DNA of 64,000 nt, taken from assembly GCF_014489415.1 (NCBI RefSeq), contig NZ_CP060822.1:3767501-3831500 (forward strand), read 5' to 3'. A model generated the notes under the pieces. That model searched no databases, was not told the DNA's origin, and saw nothing but the letters and a program-made list of their open reading frames with translations. A program made the translations under genes and the position numbers. Of the stretch, positions 19,643-28,877 are shown piece by piece; the first letter of the stretch is position 1; every line of letters begins with the position of its first letter. Source of the DNA: Cylindrospermopsis curvispora GIHE-G1 (GTDB lineage Bacteria > Cyanobacteriota > Cyanobacteriia > Cyanobacteriales > Nostocaceae).

Positions 19643-20158
19643 ATGCCCACTACAGCAGACTTTCTTCAATACTCTCAATGGTCAGGAATCACGACCATAG
19701 CACTTGCAGCACTGACAATTTTGGCTCTTCTATTTAAATGGGGGTTACGTTTTCGCTTGGTAGGTGCAACTGGTTTTATGCTTGTGCTCACAGCAGGACT
19801 CTTTTCACTATCCCTAGTTCCCCTGAGTCGTACAGTAATTCCTGGTGCTGCTAGATATACTTTAGTTTATGACAATGGTTCCAATCAAGCCGTAATTGCT
19901 ACCAGTCCAGATATTACTCCTACCCAGCTAGAAGCAACTTTACGCCAAGCAGCCAGTAATCTCTACTCTTACGGGCGCATGGGAGCTGGAGGTAACAACA
20001 GTTTGACAATTCGCGCTCGGACAGTTCTCCACCCGGAACCAGGTATATCAACACCTGTCTACTTGGGTAAAGTGGAAAGAACACTAGTTACCCGGGAAGA
20101 CCCACAAATGTTGGTGGAAGTTTTCTTGGATAAATTTCCCCAATTACCACCATCCTGA
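19643..20158 (+). CDS. Ycf51-type (DUF2518-like) membrane protein
   Basis: A 171-aa protein with two N-terminal transmembrane helices (about 12-33 and 40-60) and a soluble domain (VPGAARYTLVYDNGSNQ-like and LEATLRQAASNLYSYGRMGA). It matches my memory of the cyanobacterial/plastid Ycf51 family, whose role is unknown. The GTAARYT-like and SPDITPTQLEATLR segments are the conserved part. Transcribed in the same direction as its neighbours but with gaps near 80 bases. Confidence 0.75.
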   Translation: MPTTADFLQYSQWSGITTIALAALTILALLFKWGLRFRLVGATGFMLVLTAGLFSLSLVPLSRTVIPGAARYTLVYDNGSNQAVIATSPDITPTQLEATLRQAASNLYSYGRMGAGGNNSLTIRARTVLHPEPGISTPVYLGKVERTLVTREDPQMLVEVFLDKFPQLPPS

Positions 20159-20235
20159 AATCATTTAGGTTTTGACCCATATAGTACATATTTATTATTA
20201 ATATTTGTGATGGTTTTTGCCATACTATATCTATT

Positions 20236-21390
20236 ATGTCTATCGTGTCTATCATGGCTAGTCTATTACCCACTCCTACCACTAGTTCTTTCTTGACATT
20301 AAGTGTTGCTCCAGCAAAGGTAATCCGAGGTGCTGGCGTTCTTGAATCTGCTATCTCAGAAATTTCTACCCTGGGTAACCGACCCTTAATTGTCACAGGA
20401 AAACACACTCTGAGTATTTATCAGGAGAGCTTACAAGTCATTTTCCAAAAAACAGATCTGGATACTTTTGCTACTTCCTATAGCCCAGATTGCTGTGAAG
20501 TCAGTTTGAAAGCGTTACGGAAAGCAGTTAAGGAACATAGAGCAGATGTGATTATTGGACTAGGTGGTGGAAAATCCATAGACACAGCTAAATTACTGGG
20601 ACATCAATTACAGCTACCAGTAGTAACAATTCCTACATCTGCTGCCACCTGTGCAGCATGGACAGCTTTATCTAATGTGTATTCTGAATCGGGGGCATTT
20701 TTATATGATGTTCCCTTGTGTCGATCTCCGGATTTGCTAATTTTAGATTATGATTTGATTAAAACCGCACCCCGGGAAACTCTGGTAGCTGGAATTGGAG
20801 ATGGGATTGCCAAATGGTATGAGGCATCTGTTAGTAGTGGTAATATGCAGGATACACTGATTATTGCTGCAGTCCAACAAGCTAGAGTTTTACGCGATAT
20901 ACTATTACAAAAGTCCGCAGCAGCTTTGGACTCTCCTGGTAGTCAAATTTGGCAAGAGGTGGTGGATTGTGCTGTAATGTTAGCGGGTGTAATTGGTGGT
21001 TTAGGGGGAGCCCGGTGTCGTACAGTTGCTGCCCATGCAGTACATAATGGGTTAACTCACATTTGTGGACATGGTAGCATTCATGGAGAAAAGGTAGCAT
21101 ACGGAATTTTAGTGCAATTGCGATTAGAAGAAATGCTTCAGGGCAATCAACTAGCGGAAACCGCTAGACAGCAATTATTAAAATTCTATACAGAAATTGG
21201 ACTGCCACAAAAATTGGCAGATTTGGGACTGGGAAATATTTCCTTGACCCAATTGCAAACAGCAGCGGAAATCGCCCTAGCACCTAATTCTGATATCCAT
21301 CGGTTACCCTTCTCCGTATCCTCGGAACAGTTAATGGCGGCTATGATTTCTACTACTGCTCCGGTTCTAAGACAAAGGGAAATTAGCTAG
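20236..21390 (+). CDS. Iron-containing alcohol / glycerol dehydrogenase family protein
   Basis: A 384-aa group III (GldA-like) metal-dependent dehydrogenase. The NAD-binding motif GLGGGKSIDTAK lies near residue 112. The metal-binding residues are visible in GIGDGIAKWYE (Asp), AAHAVHNGLTHI (His) and GHGSIHGEKVAYG (His). Glycerol is the usual GldA substrate, but the substrate here is not determined. Three in-frame starts are close together (20236, 20254 and beyond); the first is used. Confidence 0.88.
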   Translation: MSIVSIMASLLPTPTTSSFLTLSVAPAKVIRGAGVLESAISEISTLGNRPLIVTGKHTLSIYQESLQVIFQKTDLDTFATSYSPDCCEVSLKALRKAVKEHRADVIIGLGGGKSIDTAKLLGHQLQLPVVTIPTSAATCAAWTALSNVYSESGAFLYDVPLCRSPDLLILDYDLIKTAPRETLVAGIGDGIAKWYEASVSSGNMQDTLIIAAVQQARVLRDILLQKSAAALDSPGSQIWQEVVDCAVMLAGVIGGLGGARCRTVAAHAVHNGLTHICGHGSIHGEKVAYGILVQLRLEEMLQGNQLAETARQQLLKFYTEIGLPQKLADLGLGNISLTQLQTAAEIALAPNSDIHRLPFSVSSEQLMAAMISTTAPVLRQREIS

Positions 21391-21434
21391 TTAATCATTT
21401 GCTGATTTTCACCAACTAATGCTATACTTTCCTT

Positions 21435-21626
21435 ATGGCATACATACCACTCAGAAAAGCGGTGGAATTTCTAGGATTGCATCCAAACACTTTGAGGAGA
21501 TATGCAGATGAGGGGAAAATCAAAAGCAACCCAGCAGAGCGAAGATTGTACGATGTCGAATCATACGTCAGGGGTGATTCAATATTAAAAATGCTTACAA
21601 AGAGTGACGAATTATTCCGAGGTTGA
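21435..21626 (+). pseudogene. Stranded N-terminal HTH of an IS607-type serine transposase
   Basis: A 63-aa open frame. Residues 1-47 (PLRKAVEFLGLHPNTLRRYADEGKI, then ERRLYDVESYV) match the MerR-like DNA-binding head of IS607-family TnpA recombinases. The catalytic serine resolvase domain that normally follows is missing, as is any tnpB. The frame ends with unrelated residues and a stop 3 bases before the aminotransferase ATG. Either this is a decayed insertion or a domesticated small DNA-binding protein; the intact frame and upstream position leave the second option open. Confidence 0.7.
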
Positions 21627-21629
21627 AGA

Positions 21630-22838
21630 ATGAGTTTAAGTTGGATTACCCCCGCAGATAGGATAAAGAAACTACCACCCTATGTTTTTGCTAGATTGGA
21701 CGAATTAAAGGCCAAGGCTAGAGAGCAAGGACTGGACTTAATTGATTTAGGAATGGGAAATCCTGATGGTGCAACTCCTCAACCAATTATAGAAGCAGCC
21801 AAAACAGCTTTGGCAAATCCTGCTAATCATGGTTATCCACCCTTTGAAGGTACTGCTAATTTTCGTAAGGCAATTACTGAATGGTATTATCGGCGCTATC
21901 ATGTGCTTTTAGATCCTGACAGCGAAGCATTACCTCTATTAGGTTCTAAAGAAGGTTTGGCACATTTGGCGATCGCCTATATTAATCCGGGTGATACGGT
22001 TTTAGTGCCTTCTCCTTCCTATCCCGTGCATTTCCGAGGTCCAATTATTGCTGGGGGAGTAATTCATAATATCATTCTGCAGGAGAAGGATGATTGGTTA
22101 ATTGATTTAGGGTCTATTTCCGATGAAGTAGCTCAAAAAGCAAAAATCCTCTATTTTAATTACCCTAGCAACCCCACAGGAGCAACCGCACCACGGGAGT
22201 TTTTTGAGGACATAGTTGCTTTTGCTAAAAAGCATGAGATTCTACTGGTTCATGATTTGTGTTATGCTGAATTAGCTTTTGATGGTTATCAACCTACCAG
22301 TTTGTTAGAAATCCCCGGTGCCAAAGATATTGGTGTGGAATTTCATACCCTATCTAAAACCTATAATATGGCAGGTTGGCGAGTTGGTTTTGTAGTGGGT
22401 AATCGTCATGTTATCCAAGGTTTAAGAACTCTGAAAACTAATTTGGACTATGGGATTTTTTCCGCATTACAAACCGCCGCAGAAACCGCTTTACGCCTAC
22501 CAGATTCTTACTTACATACAGTGCAGCAACGTTATAGCATGAGGCGAGATTTTCTGATTGCTGGTTTAAGCAAGTTGGGTTGGAATATTAATCCTACTAA
22601 AGCAACTATGTATTTATGGGTTAAGTGTCCTGCAGGTATGGGTTCTACGGATTTTGCCCTCAACATCCTGCAAAAAACCGGTGTGGTGGTTACTCCTGGT
22701 AATGCTTTTGGGGTTGGTGGTGAGGGGTATGTGAGAATTAGTTTGATAGCAGATTGCGATCGCCTAGGTGAAGCTTTGGAGAGATTTAGGCAAGCGGGTA
22801 TTTGTTATCAGTCAGATGTGGTTCCGGTATGTTTTTAA
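21630..22838 (+). CDS. Class I/II PLP aminotransferase (LL-DAP / aspartate-alanine type)
   Basis: A 402-aa fold-type I aminotransferase. Visible motifs are DLGMGNPDGATP, the NYPSNPTGATA substrate loop, HDLCYAELAFDG, and the PLP lysine in TLSKTYNMAGWRVGF near residue 240. The sequence style resembles the AlaC/LL-diaminopimelate aminotransferase subgroup; exact substrates cannot be told. The ATG lies 3 bases after the stranded IS607 fragment. Confidence 0.88.
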   Translation: MSLSWITPADRIKKLPPYVFARLDELKAKAREQGLDLIDLGMGNPDGATPQPIIEAAKTALANPANHGYPPFEGTANFRKAITEWYYRRYHVLLDPDSEALPLLGSKEGLAHLAIAYINPGDTVLVPSPSYPVHFRGPIIAGGVIHNIILQEKDDWLIDLGSISDEVAQKAKILYFNYPSNPTGATAPREFFEDIVAFAKKHEILLVHDLCYAELAFDGYQPTSLLEIPGAKDIGVEFHTLSKTYNMAGWRVGFVVGNRHVIQGLRTLKTNLDYGIFSALQTAAETALRLPDSYLHTVQQRYSMRRDFLIAGLSKLGWNINPTKATMYLWVKCPAGMGSTDFALNILQKTGVVVTPGNAFGVGGEGYVRISLIADCDRLGEALERFRQAGICYQSDVVPVCF

Positions 22839-22877
22839 AAACTGGTGTAATTAATTACTCTGTTCTACCTTAATTCA

Positions 22878-23291
22878 ATGCTAAATTTTCCTGTCCCTTC
22901 CACCTTGCTCTATTCCATCCCATTAGCTGCGGTCACGATTTATTTTCCGTATCTACTAGTAGCTTATGCCAGGGTGAAAGTGGGTTATGACCTGTCTGCT
23001 CCCCGTTCTATGTTTGATAAATTACCACCATACGCACGGAGAGCTACCTGGGCCCATCAGAATTGTTTTGAATCCTTCATGATTTATGCTCCTGCAGCTC
23101 TGATGGCCTATGTGACGGGAGTGGATTCTCAATTAGCACTATACGCGGCGATCGCCTATGTGACAGCACGGGTTCTCTTTTCAGTTTTCTACATACTGAA
23201 TATACCCATTCTTCGCTCCTTGATGTTTGGAGTTGGTTCTGCTTGTATTATTAGTCTTTTTGTCCTCAGTATTTTGAAAGGGACCACCTAG
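22878..23291 (+). CDS. MAPEG family membrane protein
   Basis: A 137-aa protein with four predicted transmembrane helices, typical of membrane-associated eicosanoid/glutathione-metabolism (MAPEG) proteins. It carries the family segment RRATWAHQNCFESFMIYAPAAL and AYVTARVLFSVFYI. Bacterial members often act as glutathione transferases or peroxidases; the role here is unknown. It follows the aminotransferase by 39 bases. Confidence 0.85.
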   Translation: MLNFPVPSTLLYSIPLAAVTIYFPYLLVAYARVKVGYDLSAPRSMFDKLPPYARRATWAHQNCFESFMIYAPAALMAYVTGVDSQLALYAAIAYVTARVLFSVFYILNIPILRSLMFGVGSACIISLFVLSILKGTT

Positions 23292-23326
23292 TCAATGAGT
23301 TAAAAATTGATCGATTTTTGACCAAC

Positions 23327-23356
23327 AAAAACCCCCTAGTTTTTGGCTAGGGTGGG
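23327..23356 (-). terminator. Intrinsic terminator of petJ
   Basis: On the minus strand CCCTAG pairs with CTAGGG across a short A-rich loop, followed directly by TTTTTGTT. It lies about 35 bases past the petJ stop and also ends the convergent MAPEG gene region. Confidence 0.75.
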
Positions 23357-23391
23357 TTAGCAGTTTCAACTACTTGTTGAGTTTGTGAGTG

Positions 23392-23724
23392 TTACCAACC
23401 TGCTTTCGCTTGCTCCATAACATAAGCTGCTACATTGGCAATTTCTTCAGCACTTAATTTACCTTTGAACTTAGGCATACTGTTTTTACCGTTTGTAACT
23501 TGAGCAATAATAGCATCTTGTGAATACAAATTGTACTCTTCTAGATCTGCTTTGCTCAAGGTTTTAGCAGCATTAGCTAGGTTTTTACCACCAGCATGAC
23601 ACTGGGCACAATTAGCTTGAAATACCGCTGCTCCAGCTGCTGTATCTGCTGCTATAGCAGGACTACCGAAAGCAAGAGTTAAGATGGCAATGGATAACAT
23701 CAACACGGCAATAATCTTTTTCAT
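23392..23724 (-). CDS. petJ: Cytochrome c6 (c553)
   Basis: Soluble thylakoid-lumen electron carrier between cytochrome b6f and photosystem I, interchangeable with plastocyanin and usually favoured when copper is low. The 110-aa precursor has a signal peptide ending in AIA (cleavage after residue 25), then a mature part of about 85 aa with the haem motif CAQCH (39-43) and the axial Met in NSMPKFKG. The C-terminus ends in AGW as in other cyanobacterial c6. A clear intrinsic terminator follows. Confidence 0.96.
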   Translation of the reverse strand: MKKIIAVLMLSIAILTLAFGSPAIAADTAAGAAVFQANCAQCHAGGKNLANAAKTLSKADLEEYNLYSQDAIIAQVTNGKNSMPKFKGKLSAEEIANVAAYVMEQAKAGW

Positions 23725-23884
23725 TTTGTAGTCTCTCTACCATAGTTCATCTTTTAGTATTCTGTTTGATGAGTTGAATATAAACTGTAAGTGTTGAACT
23801 GAATATTTGACAAAGTATATTTTTTGTTTTTCTTTAAGGAATCCATATTAAATATTAAATTTAATTAAATCATCCATTTCCAAT

Positions 23885-23905
23885 CCCCGGTGATAAAAAC
23901 CGGGG
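23885..23905 (-). repeat. GC-rich hairpin after the sigma factor gene
   Basis: CCCCGGT and ACCGGGG pair perfectly with a 7-base loop, 17 bases past the sigma gene stop. There is no T-tract behind the stem on the minus strand, so it may slow 3' decay rather than terminate. Confidence 0.45.
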
Positions 23906-23921
23906 GAGGAAGAATTTAAAA

Positions 23922-25064
23922 TCAAATTAGCCAACCTTTTAAACGTTTAGCAATATGAGGACGACGCAATTTCCGCATGGCTTTACTTTGAATTTGACGC
24001 ACGCGCTCACGAGAAAGATTAAACATATTTCCTACTTCTTCTAGGGTGCAAGGTTCACTAGTTGTTAATCCATAACGCAGGGAAATCACGTCCTTTTCCC
24101 TAGGGGTAAGTACATCACCTAAAACCTCCCATATCTCCTGACGCATCATGTTTTCATTCATTTTAGCTTCTGGAGATTGGTTGTCCTCATCTTCTAATAG
24201 GTCCATTAATTCCGTATCTTCCTCCTTACCCACACGATGGTTTAAAGAAAGTGCTTGACGACGCAATTGTTGTAACTGACGAAGTTGTTGAACAGTCATT
24301 TCCAAGAATTCCGCCATTTCTACTTCTGTTGGGTTACGCGCAAATTTCTGTTTCAGTTCTCTTTGAGCTTTTTTCAGCTTGTTGAGTTTTTCTACAATGT
24401 GAATTGGTAGTCTAATAGTTCTAGCATCATTAGCTATTGCCCGTGTAATTGCTTGCCTAATCCACCAATAAGCATAAGTTGAAAATTTATATCCCTTATC
24501 GGGGTCAAACTTCTCTGTGGCACGATTTAGCCCCATTGCTCCTTCTTGAATTAAATCTAGAAAGGGCACTCCCCGATTTAAATATCGTTTAGCAATAGAT
24601 ACTACCAATCTCAGATTAGAGCGAATCATTTTCCGCTTTGCCACTCTTCCCTGATACAGTCGGCTTTCTAATTGTTTCTCATTCAGATCAAACTTGCTTG
24701 CTACTTCACTTTTACTGGCACTGTGACCTAATTGCTCTTCTAAAGCAGCTTGTAAATCCTTAACTTCTTCTAAGAATCTTACTCGACGTGCTAACTCCAC
24801 TTCCTCATCAGGTTTGAGTAGGGGGTAACGGGCCATTTCCTTAAAAAATGCTCCCACAGCATCATCATGTTCGGTCTTATTATATCCCGAGGGACGAGCT
24901 GCACCCATTTCATCCCCATCTCGTTCATCTGATTCCAAACTCTCCAAAATTGAGGAGTCTTCAAATACTACCGCTTCTAAATTATCCAGATTATCCAGTG
25001 ATGGTTCTTCCTGTTCCACAGCGTTATCCAGTATTTCCATTCTTCCCAATTCAGCAAGATTCAT
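23922..25064 (-). CDS. sigC: Group 2 sigma-70 factor, SigC type
   Basis: A non-essential RpoD-like sigma factor. Sequence blocks in order are region 1.2 (DAVGAFFKEMARYPLLKPDEEVELARR), region 2 (KRKMIRSNLRLVVSIAKRYLNRGVPFLDLIQEG, then FSTYAYWWIRQAI), region 3 and region 4 (LTPREKDVISLRYGL, then TLEEVGNMFNLSRERVRQIQSKAMRKLRRP). The opening and the ending AKRLKGWLI resemble SigC more than SigA; the assignment within group 2 is from memory. The ATG at 25064 (MNLAELGRME) has AAAGGA 6 bases upstream. The frame is open with further ATGs to 25121, but without a good ribosome site, so those would add 19 residues. Confidence 0.85.
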   Translation of the reverse strand: MNLAELGRMEILDNAVEQEEPSLDNLDNLEAVVFEDSSILESLESDERDGDEMGAARPSGYNKTEHDDAVGAFFKEMARYPLLKPDEEVELARRVRFLEEVKDLQAALEEQLGHSASKSEVASKFDLNEKQLESRLYQGRVAKRKMIRSNLRLVVSIAKRYLNRGVPFLDLIQEGAMGLNRATEKFDPDKGYKFSTYAYWWIRQAITRAIANDARTIRLPIHIVEKLNKLKKAQRELKQKFARNPTEVEMAEFLEMTVQQLRQLQQLRRQALSLNHRVGKEEDTELMDLLEDEDNQSPEAKMNENMMRQEIWEVLGDVLTPREKDVISLRYGLTTSEPCTLEEVGNMFNLSRERVRQIQSKAMRKLRRPHIAKRLKGWLI

Positions 25065-25151
25065 GGGTTCCTTTCGGGATAGTTGCTTTGTTTGGTACAT
25101 AATTAGTTGACGGTTGCTCATTTGATAATAGTTATTTTTCTGTCAGTATTC

Positions 25152-25169
25152 AGCTGACGGTGGTCAGCT
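25152..25169 (-). promoter_or_regulatory. Leader hairpin upstream of sigC
   Basis: AGCTGAC and GTCAGCT pair perfectly around a 4-base loop. The element lies 31 bases ahead of the farthest possible start (25121). It could be an operator palindrome or an mRNA leader structure. Confidence 0.35.
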
Positions 25170-25445
25170 ATTTTCCCTGCTTGGAGCTAATAATTCTGAT
25201 CGGATCATTCATTTAGGCATTTAATAATAATTCTCACTCCTAATCGCTAATTTTTACTCCTGAACTCTTATTTGTTTCCTATTTATATCCATAGCAACTC
25301 TCAATGATTGACGAAACTTTTATGTTCTTGCTCCCTAACCCCTTATTTTTATTCGTTAACAAGTGATAAGCTGATATGAGATTGCTATAATTTCGACTTG
25401 TATTGTTTCAATACTCAAACAAACATGGTTACGCTAAAGAATTAC

Positions 25446-25568
25446 TCATAAATTAATCATATCCTTATCTTCTTGATTCCGGGCAAAATGTGTCAAACCC
25501 CCTGGGAGATAATCAACGTTAACAGAAATAGGAATGCCATCTACAATACTTATAGGTTGAATTTTCAT
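25446..25568 (-). CDS. Possible small protein or gene remnant (40 aa)
   Basis: A minus-strand frame beginning MKIQPISIVDGIPISVN and continuing through a DYLPGGLTHF stretch to a TGA at 25446. The composition is protein-like rather than random, but there is no clear ribosome site and I do not recognise a family. It may be the N-terminal scrap of a lost gene. Confidence 0.3.
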   Translation of the reverse strand: MKIQPISIVDGIPISVNVDYLPGGLTHFARNQEDKDMINL

Positions 25569-26067
25569 GTAGTTTCATCTGGTTTCATAAGTTTAGTGTG
25601 GTTTTTTAGGATTTACATGCAGTCAATTTAAGTCTACTAAATAATCCAAATTACAGAAATCATGACTTCCAATCCGGACAATATTCATTGACCAAAGCAT
25701 GTCACATAAAAAAAACCTGCATATCTATCAAGAGGTGGAAAAACCATACTACCTATTGGGTAAATAAAAGATAAACAAAAAGTAAATAAAAAGTAGAGCA
25801 AAAACAACAAAACCGAAGATTTAATATTTAATATACTCATTTTTATGTAGTTAGGATTCAATCTTTATTGAACATGATATTGAGTCTGGGGTAGAAATTA
25901 ATTCTGTGATTCAACCGTATATGATTGAGATTATCAAGTATTATGAGTGAAAAAGGTATTGCCAAATACTGTTTACCTGTAGTAAACTAGAAGAAGGTAT
26001 GTAGGTATTCCCAGGGGTTTTACCCTGAGATGATCCGATTCGATATCTATTGAAAAAGCCGAAAATT

Positions 26068-28722
26068 ATGTATATTCAGCAATCTCGGGCATTAACTTTA
26101 TTTTCTTTTGTGGCGGATGAACCAAAGGAAGCATACAAAACTACAACAAACCCTTACCCTTGGATTGAGGTGTTGGTGGATATGCCAAAAATTTCACAAC
26201 CTGCTAGAAACAAAAATCCGCAAAATAAATTATCCCCTAATACACTAGAGGAAAACCAGATAGTGACAGATACAATCTTAGAACAAGATATATTAAATGA
26301 AGGAGGGGAACCAGAAGAATTAATTAAGGAAGAAACATATTATCAAGATTTATTGATCTATCAAATACCGGAAAACTTAAACATTAACCCAGGAGATATT
26401 TTAACTGTTCCCTGGGGAACACAACAATTAGGAGCAATAGCAATTCGCTTACTATCTCAACTACCACCAGGAATACCACTAGAAAAAGTTAGGGAGGTCA
26501 AAGATGTAGTTAGCAAAGAATTTTTCCCTCGGACTTATTGGGAATTACTCAGTCGTATTGCTACGTATTACTATACACCCCTGATTAAAGTAATTGGGGT
26601 GGCATTACCACCAGGAATATTGGAGCGATCACAAAGTCGTCTGCGTCTAAAACCGGAAAATATCCCCCCGGGAGGGGAAGAATTTTTACGTTCCCAAGCT
26701 GCTCGGGAAATTCTGAAAATATTGCAGTCCCAACCTGATGGGGACTACAGTTTTCAGTATCTCAAGCGTCAGGTACGGGGTTTTGACAGGGGTAAAAAAC
26801 AATTACTAGATAGAAATTGGGTGGAAAGTTACTTTAAACTCACACAATCAAGGCCACAGACCCAATTAGCAGTTACTTTGGTGGATCCTGGAAGAGAATT
26901 GAATTTGACCAAACGACAACGGGAAATTTTAAACCTCTTGGCAGATCATGGGGGTGAGTTATGGTTGACAGCGTGTGTGGAAGTTTGTAAGACTACACCG
27001 CCCACATTAAGACTGTTGGAAAAACTAGGTTGTGTGGTAATTGAAGAGCGGGAAAGATTACGTAGGGAACAAGGTCCAAAAATGGGCAAAGACCAGTCTA
27101 AAACCCTAACCCCAGATCAATCTCAAGCTCTACAAGCTATTATAGCAGCCAAGGGATTTACTAAAATTTTATTACATGGAGTCACGGGGTCAGGAAAAAC
27201 AGAAGTATATCTACAAGCGATCGCCCCTTTGCTGCGGGAGGGAAAATCCGCTCTAGTCTTAGTACCGGAAATTGGATTGACACCCCAACTAACGGATAGA
27301 TTTCGGGCTCGGTTTGGGAATAAGGTTCAGGTCTACCATAGCAACCTTTCCCGAGGGGAGCGCTATGACACCTGGCGACAAATGTTTACTGCCAGCTCCC
27401 AAGTGGTGATTGGAACTAGAAGCGCCATTTTCTCTCCCTTACCTAACTTGGGCATAATTATTTTAGACGAAGAACATGATAGTAGTTTTAAACAAGACTC
27501 TCGAATTCCTACCTATCATGCGCGCACGGTGGCTCAGTGGCGTGCAGAATTGGAAAATTGCCCCCTGATTTTGGGATCAGCTACTCCTTCCCTAGAAACC
27601 TGGGTGGATGTTACAGTACCACCCTCTCCAACTCATAATCAATATCTATCTCTCCCTCAACGCATCAATTCTAGACCTCTCCCACCAATAGAAATTGTGG
27701 ATATGCGTCAAGAATTGAAGCAGGGAAATCGCTCTATGTTCAGTAGAACCTTAGAACAAGCACTACAAGAATTAAAAGGTAAAGGACAACAGGGAATATT
27801 ATTCATCCACCGCCGGGGACATAGTACATTTGTTTCCTGTCGCAGTTGTGGATATGTTTTAGAATGTCCTAACTGTGATGTTTCTTTGGCCTATCATCAT
27901 CTGGAAGCAGGGGGACCAGAACTATTAAAATGTCATTATTGCAATTACGGGCGATCGCACCCTAAGCTGTGTCCAGAATGTGGGTCTCCCTACCTGAAAT
28001 TTTTTGGTAGTGGGACCCAGAAAATAGTGCAGGAACTAAATCGACAATTTCCGGATTTGCAAGTGATCCGTTTTGATAGCGACACTACTCGCAATAAGGG
28101 AGCCCATCGCAAACTATTAGATCAATTTGCTAAAGGTGAAGCGGATCTATTAGTAGGTACCCAGATGCTCACAAAAGGGTTAGATTTACCCCAGGTGACC
28201 TTAGTGGGGGTGGTAGCAGCGGATGGACTACTACATTTATCAGATTACAGAGCAAGTGAACGAGCTTTTCAAACTCTAACCCAGGTTGCGGGGAGAGCGG
28301 GAAGGGGAGAAGAATCGGGGAGGGTGATTATTCAGACTTACACACCAGAACATGCGGTGATTGCTGCAGTGCAAAACCATGACTATCAATCTTTTTGCCG
28401 TGCTGAACTGGCCCAAAGAGAGGCTTTAAGTTATCCCCCCTGTGGGAGGCTAATCTTACTGAGATTAACCAGTTTAGATCCTATACAAGTACAGAATACG
28501 GCCCAACTCATTGCTACAACTTTCATTGAGCAACCAGGACTGGATATACTAGGACCAGCTCCAGCTAGTATTTTAAGGGTGGCTAATCGTTATCGTTGGC
28601 AGATATTATTAAAATTTGCCCCTGATATCCTACCACAAATGCCAGACTGGGGACAAATTTTCCAACTGTGTCCACCGGGTGTCAGTCTTACAATTGATGT
28701 AGACCCTCTTAATATCATCTAA
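26068..28722 (+). CDS. priA: Primosomal protein N' (PriA helicase)
   Basis: Restarts stalled replication forks by loading the replicative helicase; a superfamily 2 3'-5' DNA helicase. The ATG at 26068 (MYIQQSRALTLFSF) gives 884 aa; a TTG at 26050 would add six residues. The order is an N-terminal 3'-binding domain (NINPGDILTVPWGTQQLGAIA), Walker A GVTGSGKTEVY near 372, the DEEH box, a zinc-binding insert with eight cysteines (CRSCGY, CPNC, CHYC, CPECGS; about 590-645), and the C-terminal helicase motifs VGTQMLTKGLDLPQVTLVGV and QVAGRAGR. A 30-60 residue insertion near the N-terminus is acidic and likely flexible. Confidence 0.95.
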   Translation: MYIQQSRALTLFSFVADEPKEAYKTTTNPYPWIEVLVDMPKISQPARNKNPQNKLSPNTLEENQIVTDTILEQDILNEGGEPEELIKEETYYQDLLIYQIPENLNINPGDILTVPWGTQQLGAIAIRLLSQLPPGIPLEKVREVKDVVSKEFFPRTYWELLSRIATYYYTPLIKVIGVALPPGILERSQSRLRLKPENIPPGGEEFLRSQAAREILKILQSQPDGDYSFQYLKRQVRGFDRGKKQLLDRNWVESYFKLTQSRPQTQLAVTLVDPGRELNLTKRQREILNLLADHGGELWLTACVEVCKTTPPTLRLLEKLGCVVIEERERLRREQGPKMGKDQSKTLTPDQSQALQAIIAAKGFTKILLHGVTGSGKTEVYLQAIAPLLREGKSALVLVPEIGLTPQLTDRFRARFGNKVQVYHSNLSRGERYDTWRQMFTASSQVVIGTRSAIFSPLPNLGIIILDEEHDSSFKQDSRIPTYHARTVAQWRAELENCPLILGSATPSLETWVDVTVPPSPTHNQYLSLPQRINSRPLPPIEIVDMRQELKQGNRSMFSRTLEQALQELKGKGQQGILFIHRRGHSTFVSCRSCGYVLECPNCDVSLAYHHLEAGGPELLKCHYCNYGRSHPKLCPECGSPYLKFFGSGTQKIVQELNRQFPDLQVIRFDSDTTRNKGAHRKLLDQFAKGEADLLVGTQMLTKGLDLPQVTLVGVVAADGLLHLSDYRASERAFQTLTQVAGRAGRGEESGRVIIQTYTPEHAVIAAVQNHDYQSFCRAELAQREALSYPPCGRLILLRLTSLDPIQVQNTAQLIATTFIEQPGLDILGPAPASILRVANRYRWQILLKFAPDILPQMPDWGQIFQLCPPGVSLTIDVDPLNII

Positions 28723-28831
28723 AATCGCCTCCCTGGTAGAGTTGATTGCGGAAGATACCAGCTTAAAAAATCCATAAATATCCAGAAAGTAGTAAAACAG
28801 TAATGATTGATTAATGGAAACACATTTAGAA

Positions 28832-28867
28832 ATACGGTCAAAAATAAGTTCAAAGATAAGTTCAAAA
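28832..28867 (+). repeat. Three tandem 12-bp repeats ahead of kdpA
   Basis: ATACGGTCAAAA, ATAAGTTCAAAG and ATAAGTTCAAAA sit head to tail, ending 10 bases before the kdpA ATG where a ribosome site would be expected. They may be regulator half-sites or simply replication slippage. Confidence 0.5.
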
Positions 28868-28877
28868 ATACGTAGTT

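Larger units (their letters stand above)
25122..26067. other. Degraded intergenic region between sigC and priA
   Basis: About 0.94 kb without a convincing gene. It holds a hairpin close to the sigma gene (25152-25169), a 40-codon frame on the minus strand (25446-25568), a lone TCCGGA at 25673, and a plus-strand coding-like tail (about 25856-25950, ending IKYYE and a stop) with a stop just upstream. The pattern suggests worn-down gene pieces. Promoters for the two flanking divergent genes must also lie here. Confidence 0.6.

Noticed and set aside
25673-25678. Lone TCCGGA in the sigC-priA gap, possible DIF promoter
   Set aside because: No TGGTAGATG-type RNA start or terminator at the matching distance, so chance is likely.
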